A stretch of 64,000 bases of DNA from Glomus cerebriforme (taxonomy: Eukaryota; Glomeromycota; Glomeromycetes; Glomerales; Glomeraceae), in NCBI GenBank assembly GCA_003550305.1, contig QKYT01000224.1:56347-120346 (forward strand), read 5' to 3'. Every line of letters starts with the position of its first letter. Position 1 is the stretch's first letter. A program made the position numbers and the translations under genes. The notes below the pieces were generated by a model. It was not told where the DNA came from. It worked only from the letters and a program-made list of their open reading frames with translations, and did not search any database. This document shows positions 12,901 through 22,380 of this stretch, in pieces.

Positions 12901-14354
12901 GATTTATCATTTTCGAAATTTTTCCAAAGATCGGGAGAATCCTTACGTAAAGCAATAGCAGCATCTAAATAAGCAGAAGCCTGAGCATCACGTTTATTTG
13001 ATCTTTGACCAGTACCAATAATATGATCTTCGACAATTAATGAAGCCTCCCACATCATACTATGACCGGGCCCTATACCTTTATAATTAAATTCGGGATT
13101 TTCATATTTAAAATATTTACAATAAAATTTAATAAAATCTTTTGCAATATCTTCTGACATATTGTTTTTTTCAGAAATTGATGATGTTTTGCCTTGTAAT
13201 GCTTGATGTTTTTCAGCTTTGTTTTTAAAATCCTCAGCGGCTTTTAATTCAGCTTCTTTTTTTGTTGTGGCACGACCACGACCAGTTATATTTTTTGGTA
13301 ATTCTACTATGGCTTCCCATAATTTATTATGATCAGGTCCAATACTAGCTAATTTATAAATTGGTACGTGATCAAATTTAGCACAATACTCAATAACATA
13401 TTTTTTCGGGTCAATTTCCAAAGTAACTCCATTTCCAAATTGTAGTTGAGATGATGATTGTTGTTGTTTAATTGTAGAAGAATATTTTTGAACAGCATCA
13501 ATTAAACTTTTTGATTCAATCAGATAACAAGCATCTAAATAAGAAATTTTTTCTGCATCTTTTTTAGTTGTTGCATCACCATGGGCAATAATGATTGAGC
13601 CACCAATTTCCAAGGTTAAAGTAGCACGATGTAATTTATTATCATCAGGACCAAATGATTCCCAATTAATTGGTGTTTTAATTAAATTATTAAGAAAATT
13701 TTTTGGTGATTTTAACCAAGATTCATTTGCATGTTTTGAATTTATAACGGTAGTATTATATCTTGTATTAATGTATTTCATGTCATAAATCACTTCGGGC
13801 CATGGTTTAATATTTAAGATTTTTTCTCTTTTAGATGAACGATTACTTGTACGATCGTCGGGCTGAGATCGGCTATTATTGGCCTTAAGAGGACGAAGTG
13901 TAGGCACGTGTGTAATATCCGTATTATTTTCTCCACTAATTGATTTTACGTTATTATTATTTGCTGAATAACTATCATATGATCTTTGTCTATTTTTAGA
14001 GGAAATAAGTTCGATTGGTGGCATTGGAGATAAAGGTCGTTTTTTAGTATGAGTCATACTATTTGGATTGACAGCTTGTTGTTTATTAAAAGAAATGGGA
14101 GAACCATCATAAGGTTTCATTGGATAATATTGAGAAGGGAAACGAAATTGATTCTTTAATTCTTCCATATTATAATTATTTCTTTGTGCATTCAATTGAG
14201 ATAAATGAGGAGAAATAAATTGATTATTAATATCATTATAAGATAAAGGACTTTTTTGACTCAGCAAGGAAGATTGACTAACTCCGCCGTTATTAGCATT
14301 TCTTCCACCATTCTTCCCTTGATATTGATTATTTTGATTACGTGAAAATTTCAT
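9915..14354 (-). CDS. DEAH-box RNA helicase with three N-terminal dsRBD-like repeats (DHX9-like)
   Basis: A single 1479-aa exon encodes an ATP-dependent 3'-5' RNA/DNA helicase of the DEAH/RHA group. The N-terminus is Asn/Gln/Ser-rich and disordered. Three related dsRBD-like units follow at residues about 225-285, 318-381 and 401-468, each with a GPxxNKL/HSMMWEA strand and an A(T/N)KK/R-EA helix. Helicase motifs are GSTGCGKTT (about 615), TQPRRIAA, DEVHERD (about 719), SATIDTGIFAEYF and QRSGRAGR (about 1028). An HA2 and OB-fold type C-terminus follows. Length and order fit DHX9/MLE relatives, though DHX9 itself has two dsRBDs. Likely roles are in RNA processing or dsRNA handling. Confidence 0.9.
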   Translation of the reverse strand: MKFSRNQNNQYQGKNGGRNANNGGVSQSSLLSQKSPLSYNDINNQFISPHLSQLNAQRNNYNMEELKNQFRFPSQYYPMKPYDGSPISFNKQQAVNPNSMTHTKKRPLSPMPPIELISSKNRQRSYDSYSANNNNVKSISGENNTDITHVPTLRPLKANNSRSQPDDRTSNRSSKREKILNIKPWPEVIYDMKYINTRYNTTVINSKHANESWLKSPKNFLNNLIKTPINWESFGPDDNKLHRATLTLEIGGSIIIAHGDATTKKDAEKISYLDACYLIESKSLIDAVQKYSSTIKQQQSSSQLQFGNGVTLEIDPKKYVIEYCAKFDHVPIYKLASIGPDHNKLWEAIVELPKNITGRGRATTKKEAELKAAEDFKNKAEKHQALQGKTSSISEKNNMSEDIAKDFIKFYCKYFKYENPEFNYKGIGPGHSMMWEASLIVEDHIIGTGQRSNKRDAQASAYLDAAIALRKDSPDLWKNFENDKSKSKEATSPKPAPFISVQMSNQTCKALNNLVSELQQADTFQRNDEDIIMDKREKMEKNSLDQIYNKKGNMNQELLTNNFLNAKSDRLFETYQNYLNSPDTEQLRFNRSQLPISSYANTILDAIESNPVTVVVGSTGCGKTTQLPQLIFEKEIIKRQGARCNIIVTQPRRIAAISVAQRVAYERSEKLGSSVGYQVRFESIMPASAGSILYCTTGVFLRRMHEEKNGKDVLEGVTHIVVDEVHERDMNADFLLVILKRILHERRRNERPPIKLILMSATIDTGIFAEYFGDFFTNGRCPVVRVPGKIYPVQQYFIEDFVKKLRNLYAHQLDNKDTLKYIDREMKILQPKKSPPTRFVSPKSTIQGKYLAMDIDSDEIDSHSSEIDDNDNSSIGSSSTGTVLKQNDEQIDAEIPYHLISLVIAHIINTTEEGAILVFLPGWEEIMALNRLLTTTPNPLGINFSDQLLFRIHMLHSSLPSLSQQEVFEPLPNPNLRKIILATNIAETSITIQDVVHVVDSGKVKEKRYDPSKRMTNLVTTWISQSNSRQRSGRAGRVREGEYYVMMSRARYQNLEGYSTPEMLRSDLQEICLHIKALDLPTTIGDVLAQAIQPPDHASVSAALENLRSLQALDSTEELTPLGKVLATLPMEPGLGKMVLLGAIFQCLDPILTIAACISSKSPFLSPPQAKERADEVKVHWAQGLFSDHFAILNAYKAWYELHSSGNFREVNKFCTDNFLNRTSLQTIEQVKIQLLNLLERAGVVPKHYPQKDYGPRGLALGPPEYNVNSNCLPLLRSLICAGVYPNISLKTSKKTYRTRHENITFIHPASVNYKGRAAKLARSYRADCGIIGSESDGSLFAPIGTLYAYSTKIKTSGQQVYLRSTTRIDPLSVILFGGEIKLRQQNNCLLLTIDEWLQFGGNDKVIKLANKLKYFLENCLAQVYERLDTNVNNNNNNSTLTQNDKLNLAGKLNENNEKIKDKLVRGIVEILDRLDNDL

Positions 14355-15964
14355 ATTATTGTCAACACGAATAAATGATTATGATATTCTTCGTTAAATA
14401 ATCTTCAAGAAATGAGTATGTTTAGAATATGGTGGTTTATTATTAATTAATATATGAAATTATTATAAGTGGATTATAAGGACCTTTCCTATTCATTAAA
14501 TTAAAAATTTTTTAATAAATACGTAGATAAAAAGATGATGTCAAATATGAGAACATGTATTTAGTAAATATTCATTTTAATTTATAAGGTTAAATTTAAA
14601 GACAAATAAGAGTGGGAGCGAAAAACTTATTATCCTCTCGTTCGTATATTATTTTCTTTTTTCTTAAAAGAAAAAAAAAAGTAAACGAAAGTATGTATAA
14701 AATATATTTTGAAAAAATTAAAGGAATGATAGTTGATTTAAAGGAATGAAAAAAAATGCGTTTAAGAGAGAAAGAAAGAATCATCAAAATTGTACCAGTA
14801 CTTGATATAGAAATTTATTAAACATACCGCGTTTTTTGAGATTTAAATCTTTATGCATAACAAATATACTCACAATGTATAACACTACATCCTATATTGT
14901 AATTGTTACCTTAATTTGGTTTCAGTTAATATTAATAAAATTGTTTTTGATATCTCAATTTGTTACACAATTTAAAAAAATTTTTCCTGATATTATATAT
15001 ATTTGTAATAAAAACATTAATTTAAGTAATATGATTTTATTTGATATTCCATAATAATATAATATATAAAAAAAAATGCAGAATGAATCAGTTGCAACCT
15101 ATTATAATCCTAACATGCCAATCACGAGTCACAATATATATAATTCTAAGCATAAATTAGGAAAAATACTGTACCTATCATAGTTGAATATTTAAGTTAA
15201 AATGAATTTTGTATTTCAGAATCGTTATACTGTATAAACTTACCACATGTATATTTAAGTTCATTTGCGGAAAATTGGTAACTGAAAATAAATCCCACAA
15301 TCAATCTTGTAATAAATCTTGTAAAATTAAATCAAGAAATAAATGTTTAACAAATAAAAATATTTATAAATTATTAAATACATGTTATGTTTCGTCAAAT
15401 ATATTCGTGATTTGATTTTTAAGTATACAAGTAATTGATACAAGTTTTGTTGGTTCAAAATTCTTTATTTATATGGTTCAATTTTTCGCATATATTTGCA
15501 GATCTTTTTTTTTCATTTAATAAATTTATACCGACAAAGAAAAGGTTACTATTTTTTTATTTGATAATATATATATATATTTTTTTTTTTAAGATGATAT
15601 TTATTTAATCTATGGAAACACTCAAAAAAAGAAACTCTAGGATGTCCATTAAAAGTGAAACGATAAAAAAATTTACAGCTATTCACCAACGATTCAACGT
15701 AATGAACATACCCACTCGAAGAACCAGCTAAATTCTATTATTCTTATACAGTTTCTATTATGATCCTTGCAAATTCATTCATCCACAAATAAAAGAAAAG
15801 TTTCAAAGTATTGTATAGAATCTTAAAAAATTTCTACTATAAAGTCCATTTTATAAATCATCATCTCTTTTTCGTTATAAAAAGTTATTGGAGATCTTTT
15901 TTTTTCGACTTTATGATTTTTAATAAGAATATAAATTTTATTATTTGCCAGGTTATTTCTAGTA
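14355..15964. other. Intergenic region between helicase and Kelch-BTB genes
   Basis: This 1.6 kb AT-rich stretch must hold the helicase promoter and the 3' UTR of the Kelch gene. Several 60-70 aa frames occur (14596-14787 minus, 14836-15054 and 15209-15415 plus). They are hydrophobic or Lys/Asn low-complexity, show no family likeness and no splice continuity, so I do not call genes. Confidence 0.55.
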
Positions 15965-17644
15965 TTATTCAACACTAATTTTAGCTTTATCTGGCAAACT
16001 GTCCAAGAAATCAAACAAAATCTCTTTCGGTAATGTCCTGAAACCTTGCGTCTTAGAAACTGGACCGAAATTAGTGTTGATATATCTCATTGATCTTTTC
16101 TTTAATGCATGAGCTCCAGCAACTGAAGCACACTGATAAATCTTAGCAACATTCTCTATACTAATATTCTCTTGTAAACGAGCACAACAAAGCGATGTCA
16201 AACGTGGAATAAGATACATATTACCCAGCACCATAAGATCCGCAACTGTATAAATCGGAAGTTGTCCTTCAATGATGTCTGTATAAAGGTAAGAAACAAA
16301 AGCCTGAACTACCGCATAAGGCTCCGGAATTGTTAAAGTTGAATTAAATGATTCCGTCATTCCCGAATTAATCATATTACTAAAATGGGGCCACCTAGCA
16401 AGTAAAATAATTCGATGAACATGAATGTGAGGTCCATCTTCATTGGATTTAATGGTAAAATCTGAAGTTGAGGAGTCATTCAATAATCGTGTAAAATCCC
16501 ATCCGATTGTTGGGGGTTGTATTCTTGAAAGTCCATATTCTTGAAGATCGACTGAAAGGACATTTGAAAAATATTCATCAGATTCTCTTTCATCGATTCC
16601 AAATAAGAAAAATCTTGGACAATTTTCTGCCATAGCAAAATAATGCCAATTTCCTTGTACAAAACGATCACCATCTTCAAATTGATGCCATTGAAGGGAA
16701 TCTAAATCTAAAGCCCAAACCCCAATTGAACCTTCTTGCGTTTCAACTTTTAAACTTTGTGTCACTACTACAACTAATTGATTCCAATATATTTGAGCAA
16801 AATGTTGTCCATTCATTTCAGGTCCTGAATCACTTGTAATCTCTATCTTTGAAACTTGTTGAGTTCGAAGATCTAAAATAACAAGTGATTTTTCCCTATC
16901 CATTTCCTCATTATAACCTCCATATACATAAAGACGATTCTGATAAGTAAACGAAACGTGTGAATGTCTTGGAATCAATGTAATTGGTTCTTCCCACGTC
17001 CATGTTTGCAAATTTAAACAATTAACATCTGGTGACACCGAATTTCTCTCTTCTTCGCTATTTGTATAATATCCTCCAACTATATAAAGTTTATCATTGT
17101 ATATGGTAGCTGAATGCCTTGCACGTCCTAATGGAATACGTCCATCTACTTGAGGGCGTTCCCAAGTCATAGTTTTTAAATCTAAAATAATTACATCATT
17201 ACAATTTAGATCCTGTTCATCTGTCCCACCAAAAATTATTATCTTATCCTGGTTCCATAAAGAAGCAGAATGACTAGTTCTCTTTGAAGGACGTGAACCC
17301 TTTAAATAAATCACGTCTTCCCATTTCATTTCAGATACATTTAATCTATATAAATCATTATAGACTTCATCAGTGTATAAATTAAATCCGCCAAAAACGT
17401 AAACATAATTTGGTGGTTGTTTATCATCTTCATAATTAGGAACAACTGTCACTGATGCATTCACTAAGCAACTGCAACTAAGTGAGATTCCTGTAGCCTT
17501 GGTAGGATATGGGTTATTACATGCTGTTGAGAAATATGACGAACGTCTTAAATCTCCATGCGTAAGGTTAGGAGTCGTGGCGAGGGTGGACGAGGACGAA
17601 GAAGGAGAAGACGTGTCTAGTGGTGAAGACGCTGAATCTGACAT
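15965..17644 (-). CDS. Kelch-repeat and BTB-domain protein
   Basis: An uninterrupted 559-aa frame. Residues about 70-360 form a Kelch propeller with repeats such as YVFGGFNLYTDEVYNDLYRL, IIFGGTDEQDLNCNDVIILD, YIVGGYYTNSEEERN and YVYGGYNEEM. Residues about 390-490 form a BTB/POZ domain (SDFTI, HVHRIILLARWPHFSNMI, YLYTDII), followed by a BACK-like helical tail. Proteins of this architecture (LZTR1-type and many fungal homologues) act as substrate adaptors for CUL3 ubiquitin ligases or as polarity and Ras regulators; the specific target is unknown. The ATG at 17644-17642 is the first methionine. Ser-rich low complexity precedes the propeller. Confidence 0.88.
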   Translation of the reverse strand: MSDSASSPLDTSSPSSSSSTLATTPNLTHGDLRRSSYFSTACNNPYPTKATGISLSCSCLVNASVTVVPNYEDDKQPPNYVYVFGGFNLYTDEVYNDLYRLNVSEMKWEDVIYLKGSRPSKRTSHSASLWNQDKIIIFGGTDEQDLNCNDVIILDLKTMTWERPQVDGRIPLGRARHSATIYNDKLYIVGGYYTNSEEERNSVSPDVNCLNLQTWTWEEPITLIPRHSHVSFTYQNRLYVYGGYNEEMDREKSLVILDLRTQQVSKIEITSDSGPEMNGQHFAQIYWNQLVVVVTQSLKVETQEGSIGVWALDLDSLQWHQFEDGDRFVQGNWHYFAMAENCPRFFLFGIDERESDEYFSNVLSVDLQEYGLSRIQPPTIGWDFTRLLNDSSTSDFTIKSNEDGPHIHVHRIILLARWPHFSNMINSGMTESFNSTLTIPEPYAVVQAFVSYLYTDIIEGQLPIYTVADLMVLGNMYLIPRLTSLCCARLQENISIENVAKIYQCASVAGAHALKKRSMRYINTNFGPVSKTQGFRTLPKEILFDFLDSLPDKAKISVE

Positions 17645-18207
17645 CAAAGTATTAACTTTTTGGTACTTTTTTTTAAAAAAATAAACGTTATAAGAAAATT
17701 TTTCCTCTTTACTTTTTATCTAAAAATAAAACAATAACTAAAATGTACCGTAATTTTTTTTTTTTCTTTTTTTTTTTTTTTTGACAAAAGAGTAGAGCAA
17801 ATAATAGAAAAATTTTTTTCGGATCAAACTGAAAACTGAAACTTATATAAACATTGTGGTGTTGTACACTCTTAAGTTACACAAAGAGTAGTAAATAACG
17901 ATTAAAATCGTGATAAATTCCTTATATGGTAATCTAAAATTGGGAACAACTGAAATTTTTTTTTTAAATAATCAACCAAAATAAGAATAACTACTGTACT
18001 GCCAGTAAAGAGACACAATGATTCTTTAGAAAATAGTTACAAGGGAAAGAGTATTCTTCAAAAAAGTAACCAAAATAACGATAATTAGGATTATAACCAC
18101 AATTTAAATTCAGTTAGGCCGTAAAGAAATGATTAGCAACAATATTTCCTATATTGCAATTATAAATTTTACAAATAAATTTCTTTTTCAAATACACTAG
18201 ATTTCAG
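17645..18207. other. Intergenic: Kelch-BTB promoter side, poly-T tract
   Basis: This is gene-free DNA with a long T-run at about 17755-17782. It presumably carries the Kelch-BTB promoter (minus strand) and the 5' flank of the tRNA gene. No other feature was seen. Confidence 0.55.
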
Positions 18208-18279
18208 TCCGCATTGGTCTAGTGGTTAGGATCTCCCGCTCTCACCGGGAAGGCCGGGGTTCAATTCCCCGATGCGGAA
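18208..18279 (+). tRNA. tRNA-Glu (anticodon CTC)
   Basis: A complete 72-nt cloverleaf. The acceptor stem is TCCGCAT/ATGCGGA with discriminator A. The D-arm contains the A-box-like GTCTAGTGGTTAGG. The anticodon stem is TCCCG/CGGGA around loop CTCTCAC, giving anticodon CTC for GAG codons. The T-arm is CGGGG-TTCAATT-CCCCG (B box GGTTCAATTCC). There is no intron. T-runs just downstream (TTTA, then TTTTAATTTTT) can terminate RNA polymerase III. It lies about 110 bp past the NPR3 stop codon. Confidence 0.96.
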
Positions 18280-18300
18280 GATTTATTTTAATTTTTGCAA
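18280..18300 (+). terminator. RNA polymerase III T-run downstream of tRNA-Glu
   Basis: A TTTATTTTAATTTTT stretch begins about eight bases after the tRNA discriminator. T-runs of four or more are the normal Pol III stop signal. This is an assignment by position only. Confidence 0.6.
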
Positions 18301-18389
18301 TCCCGTGATTTACGTAGCACGTTTCAATTCATGAAAATACATAGGCTTAAATATAATCTTTAATAAAAATACCGTACATAATAAACCCT

Positions 18390-20554
18390 TTAACACAAAA
18401 CAATAAGCAATTGATCCTTGTTAAATAATTTTAATATTTTACTTAAATCTCTTGGTTTTAAACTTTCTCGGAAGAGAATTTCATCAACATGATGTTTTCC
18501 GTTGAAATATTTAATTAATCTTAAATAAAAAAGCGAACAAGAATTAATAAAAGAAATAATAGAAATAATTATAACTACGTTGTGATTTTTACGAACCTCT
18601 TAAAAAGTGCGACAGTTTCCTTGGGTTGGTTGGAGACAAAGTTATTCAACCATTCCGTTTCATTATCTGATGCTTTTTCAAAAGGAGAAATTATAGCGGT
18701 ATCATCCATTGAACTCGCTAATCCATGACCTTCGCTATCTCCAGAATTTCTCAATTTCTCCTCATATTCTGCCTGAGTATATCCTTTCTTTATATATTGC
18801 GGTATCATAACCAAAATATATGCATGTAATTGTACAACAACGTCATTTCTTAGCAAGTAAGTTATCGCCTCGAGGTACATTGTACGAATTTCTTTGTTAA
18901 CCATAAGTACTTGGGGCCTAAGAGTAGAGAACGAGTCGAGAATTCTCACAAGGTCCAAATTAGGAAAGTGTTGTTTGAAATATTCAATATAAGTTGGCAA
19001 TCTCCAAAAGTTAATATATATGTTAGATTATTATCTATAACATTGAAAGTAAATTATAACCTCTTTAATATAAAATATCTTACAAGTTCATATCAGCAGT
19101 AGGAGAAACAACATAGACATTTCGAAGATTGATCACATCAATTATCTTGGCCTTCCGCCAATATATCAAATGTGCTGCAAGTCGAAACATTTGTGCTAAA
19201 GAACAATCCAACAAAGTACATAAATCCGCTAATCTATAATATATAACATGGGTTTGCTTTTAAGATTCCCGAAATCATAGATAAACTAGACTATTACCAC
19301 ATTATGACATACCGTTGTGTGGGTGTCAAAATCTGTACCAATTGAACCAATGTTGGATTGGCATCTAATGGCATATTTTTTAAAATTTCTTCGGGATCCT
19401 CAAGGAGAAGCAAAGTATGATACGGTGCAATAACGGGGTAATGAGAATATTCATGTCCGATCATATCATTATCAGAAAAATTAATGGTCGGAACAAGTGG
19501 AGGAATTTGTAGGGATAAATCAATATAATCATTTATAAGTATATGTGCAACACAATCATTTGAAATTGCATCATATACTTTGCGAATTGTTCGCGCCAAT
19601 GAACTTTTCTCCAATGTAATTTCCATCAATTCATCCAAGGTAGAGATACCTATGATTTGAATACATCTTAAATCAATAAAAACTTTGTAAAACAAAGTAA
19701 ATAAAAAATCATTTACCGGAATTTTCCCTTAAAGACAACATTAATTCGGCTTCTTTTCTAACATAACCACAACGTAATTGTTCATACCGAAGTGCTGATG
19801 TTAATTTTGAAATAATATTATTGTAAATGTCATCTACTTGTCTGCATAACTCTAGTTCAGGTGGTTCAAGAACAAACACAAGATGAAAGAATGTTGAATA
19901 TTGATGTTGTTGCATAGAATGGGTCGAAGAAGCGTTACTATGATCAGATGCAACACTCGAGGATATTTTAGACATTTCTTCATTTTGAGTATCAGATAAC
20001 TGTTCTTGTAATCCTTCGTCATCATCTAAATTTGTACTATTATCGTTATCATCGATTTTCTTTCTTAAGTCTCTGCCCCTACTATAAATTCCTCTTTTTT
20101 TGGTATCAATATTTGAATTAAGAAAAACTGGTTGACCAACAAAAGTCAAATCATCGACTGAAAGCTGAAATTTGGTCAGATCTTTATGTTTAGGACAAAA
20201 CATATCAGCTAATAGTCTGGTTTCAAACCCAAATAATTTATTCATTTCATTATATTCAATTTCATCATTGCCAGTATTATTATTAGCCTGTTTTTTCGAA
20301 TTAAAATCATAATCTTCATTATCTTCTTCAAGTCTTGAACGAAGTGACCAATTATCAAAATCTTCGGTTAGACCATACGGCCACGTTATTACATCGTTTT
20401 CAAGCAAATCATCTCCAAATTCTTCGTCTAGGTCGTTTTCTCTTCTGGCTTGTTCAATTTCATCACGTCTTTGAGGAACTTTTGGATAATGAAAAACGAA
20501 ATGACTTCCTCCACTACTGCTAGTAACAAGTAGTATTGCAAGAAGATTTACCAT
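18390..20554 (-). CDS. NPR3: Nitrogen permease regulator 3-like (NPR3/NPRL3), SEACIT/GATOR1 subunit
   Basis: With NPR2 and IML1 this protein forms the GAP complex that shuts off TORC1 when amino acids are scarce, at the vacuole. Five exons (20554-19717, 19649-19313, 19233-19084, 19001-18597, 18519-18390) give 619 aa. The N-terminus LLAILLVTSSSGGSHFVFHY is the characteristic NPR3 longin-type strand. An acidic insert and FSTFFHLVFVLEPPELEL-like segment (read here as YSTFFHLVFVLEPPE) follow. The middle has HLIYWRKAKII and the C-terminus LIKYFNGKHHVDEILFRE, the winged-helix end of the family. All junctions keep frame. The start is 161 bp from the start of the divergent HbrB gene. Confidence 0.9.
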
Positions 20555-20715
20555 ATTCCGATATATATATGGCGATTCTTGGTCCGTGCGTACATCTTAA
20601 ATTTAAAGTTATCTGCATAAACGTAACGTGATTAGTCGATTTAAGCAATGATTGACTTAGTTCCGAAATTTAAAAATCACCCCCTTTCGGAAAGCAGAAA
20701 AATTTTCAGAACACC
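20555..20715. promoter_or_regulatory. Shared 161-bp divergent promoter, NPR3 and HbrB/Bit61
   Basis: The only DNA between the two start codons is 161 bp. It is less AT-rich than most intergenic DNA here and contains ATACATCT/ACGTAACGTGA-like and CCCCTTTCGG segments. Both genes belong to TOR signalling, so co-regulation from this interval is a reasonable inference. No known factor site is assigned. Confidence 0.6.
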
Positions 20716-22282
20716 ATGAGTTTGAACCCCATTCAAGAAGCTTCCGAGTCTACTCTATCGACTCCAACAAATAATTCTTTAAGTACTTCTTCTTCTTCTG
20801 CTTCCTCACTTTCACAAATTCACCAAGCTCCTATAAGCACAAGTTTACCGTCAATTTCTTCCTCTATTTATAACGGACCAAATGTACAAGCTTCGAATTC
20901 CGCGAATAGTGCCAGTACGTCAATGTCTACAGAAGGACATAATAGTACTTGGTCCGAAACAACATCCCAACAACAAAATCAAATTCCACAAACTAACCAA
21001 CTTTATTCTCATTACAGAACATCTCCCTCTTTTTCTAACCGTAGCGGTTTTACTTCATCAAGCTCTTCTTCATTAATGACACAAAATTCTCAGTCCTCAT
21101 TGAATCCATATCTTCCACTTATGGAGCGATCTAATTCCAATTCAACAATGAATTCTTATTTTCCATCTTTTCACGAAAAATCTCTTTCTACAGGTTCTAT
21201 ACAAGCTAATTTAAATCCACCTACTTTATCGCAAACATCATCCTATACGCCATCAATAGTTTCAACAACACATAGTAAATTGTATGATTCCGTAAACACT
21301 AAAGATCTTGAAAGAATGGAACAATGTAGGCAACATGATACTTGGGGTTCTTTGGTCGTCAAGGTTTTGCCGCTGTTCAACGGCGAAGGATTGAAATTAT
21401 GCATTGAAGATTTAAATGATCTGGTAAGGTAATTATAAAAATAAGATAAATCTACACTTAGAAAACATATATTATGAAGATAATTTTTTTTATAATTTTA
21501 TTTGGACAGACGTTGCATGAATGATCGACCATTACATTCACTTTATGATGATATAAATGAACTTTTGGAGTCAGGAATGTTTACGCTTAATGGAAAATTA
21601 CGTGGAGTTCCTGATGAAAAACTTGTTTCTCGTTTAGTTGAATTATGGTCCTTTTTTTTTGGTACTGTTATACCTTATTTTGAAGGTGTTTTTCTTCCAT
21701 TACTGATACAATCTTCGGCACAAAAAGAAAATATAAATATTAGACGTTTAGTACTGATGAGCTTTAGAGATCACATAATTTTACCTATGGGTGATCGAGT
21801 AGAAGGTACTTTTATATTGTGAATTAAACACATAACCTAGAAGATTTTAAAATTAATTTGCATAAAAAAAAATATATATATTTTTTTCAGATGCATTTAA
21901 TAAGTTATTCCATGATTTCGACTCAGGAATTCCAGTTACAGATACTGCAGCTCGTATGTTGCAAATGTCTTATATTTTATCTTCTGTTCTTTCTGACGAC
22001 GATAAACAAAAAGATATGGATCGAATATTAGGCAAATTAAAGAATAATTGGAAATTATTTATGAGACGTAGAGATCGTAGAGGATTTGTAGGCATGTCTC
22101 CTTCTAATTCAAATACTAATAATAATAATGCAACACTAACAACTACAGTGGAGACTGCAGAAGAGGAAAAATCAACTTTTCTTGTGGATGTTAATGAAGC
22201 AGAAATTAACAGCACAATCATAACTCCAACAACAGCAGCCAATCCTGTTAATGGAGTATCTGCTACTACTAGCCCTTATTAA
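20716..22282 (+). CDS. HbrB-domain protein, TORC2 subunit of the Bit61/PRR5 type
   Basis: Members of this family (yeast Bit61/Bit2, Aspergillus HbrB, animal PRR5/Protor) bind TOR complex 2, which controls actin, membrane and AGC kinase signalling at the plasma membrane. Three exons (20716-21428, 21510-21805, 21891-22282) give 466 aa. The first 190 residues are Ser/Thr/Gln-rich and disordered. The HbrB domain spans about 195-400 (WGSLVVKVLPLFNGEGL, DLVRRCMNDRP, VSRLVELWSFFFGTVIPYFE, MSFRDHIILP, MLQMSYILSSVLSDD). The donor at 21429 is chosen over an earlier GT because only it restores the LVRRC frame. The tail is Asn/Thr-rich. Confidence 0.85.
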
Positions 22283-22380
22283 TTATAATTGTTAAAACTT
22301 CTCAGAGTTTATGTAGTTATGAATAAAATTTATTTAAATAAGAAAGATTAAATATTCCATTTTTTAATTTCATTTTTTTT

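Noticed and set aside
14836..15415. Two plus-strand frames of 68-72 aa upstream of the helicase gene
   Set aside because: They are Ile/Asn/Lys low-complexity, lack splice continuity and resemble no family. Chance frames are expected in AT-rich DNA.
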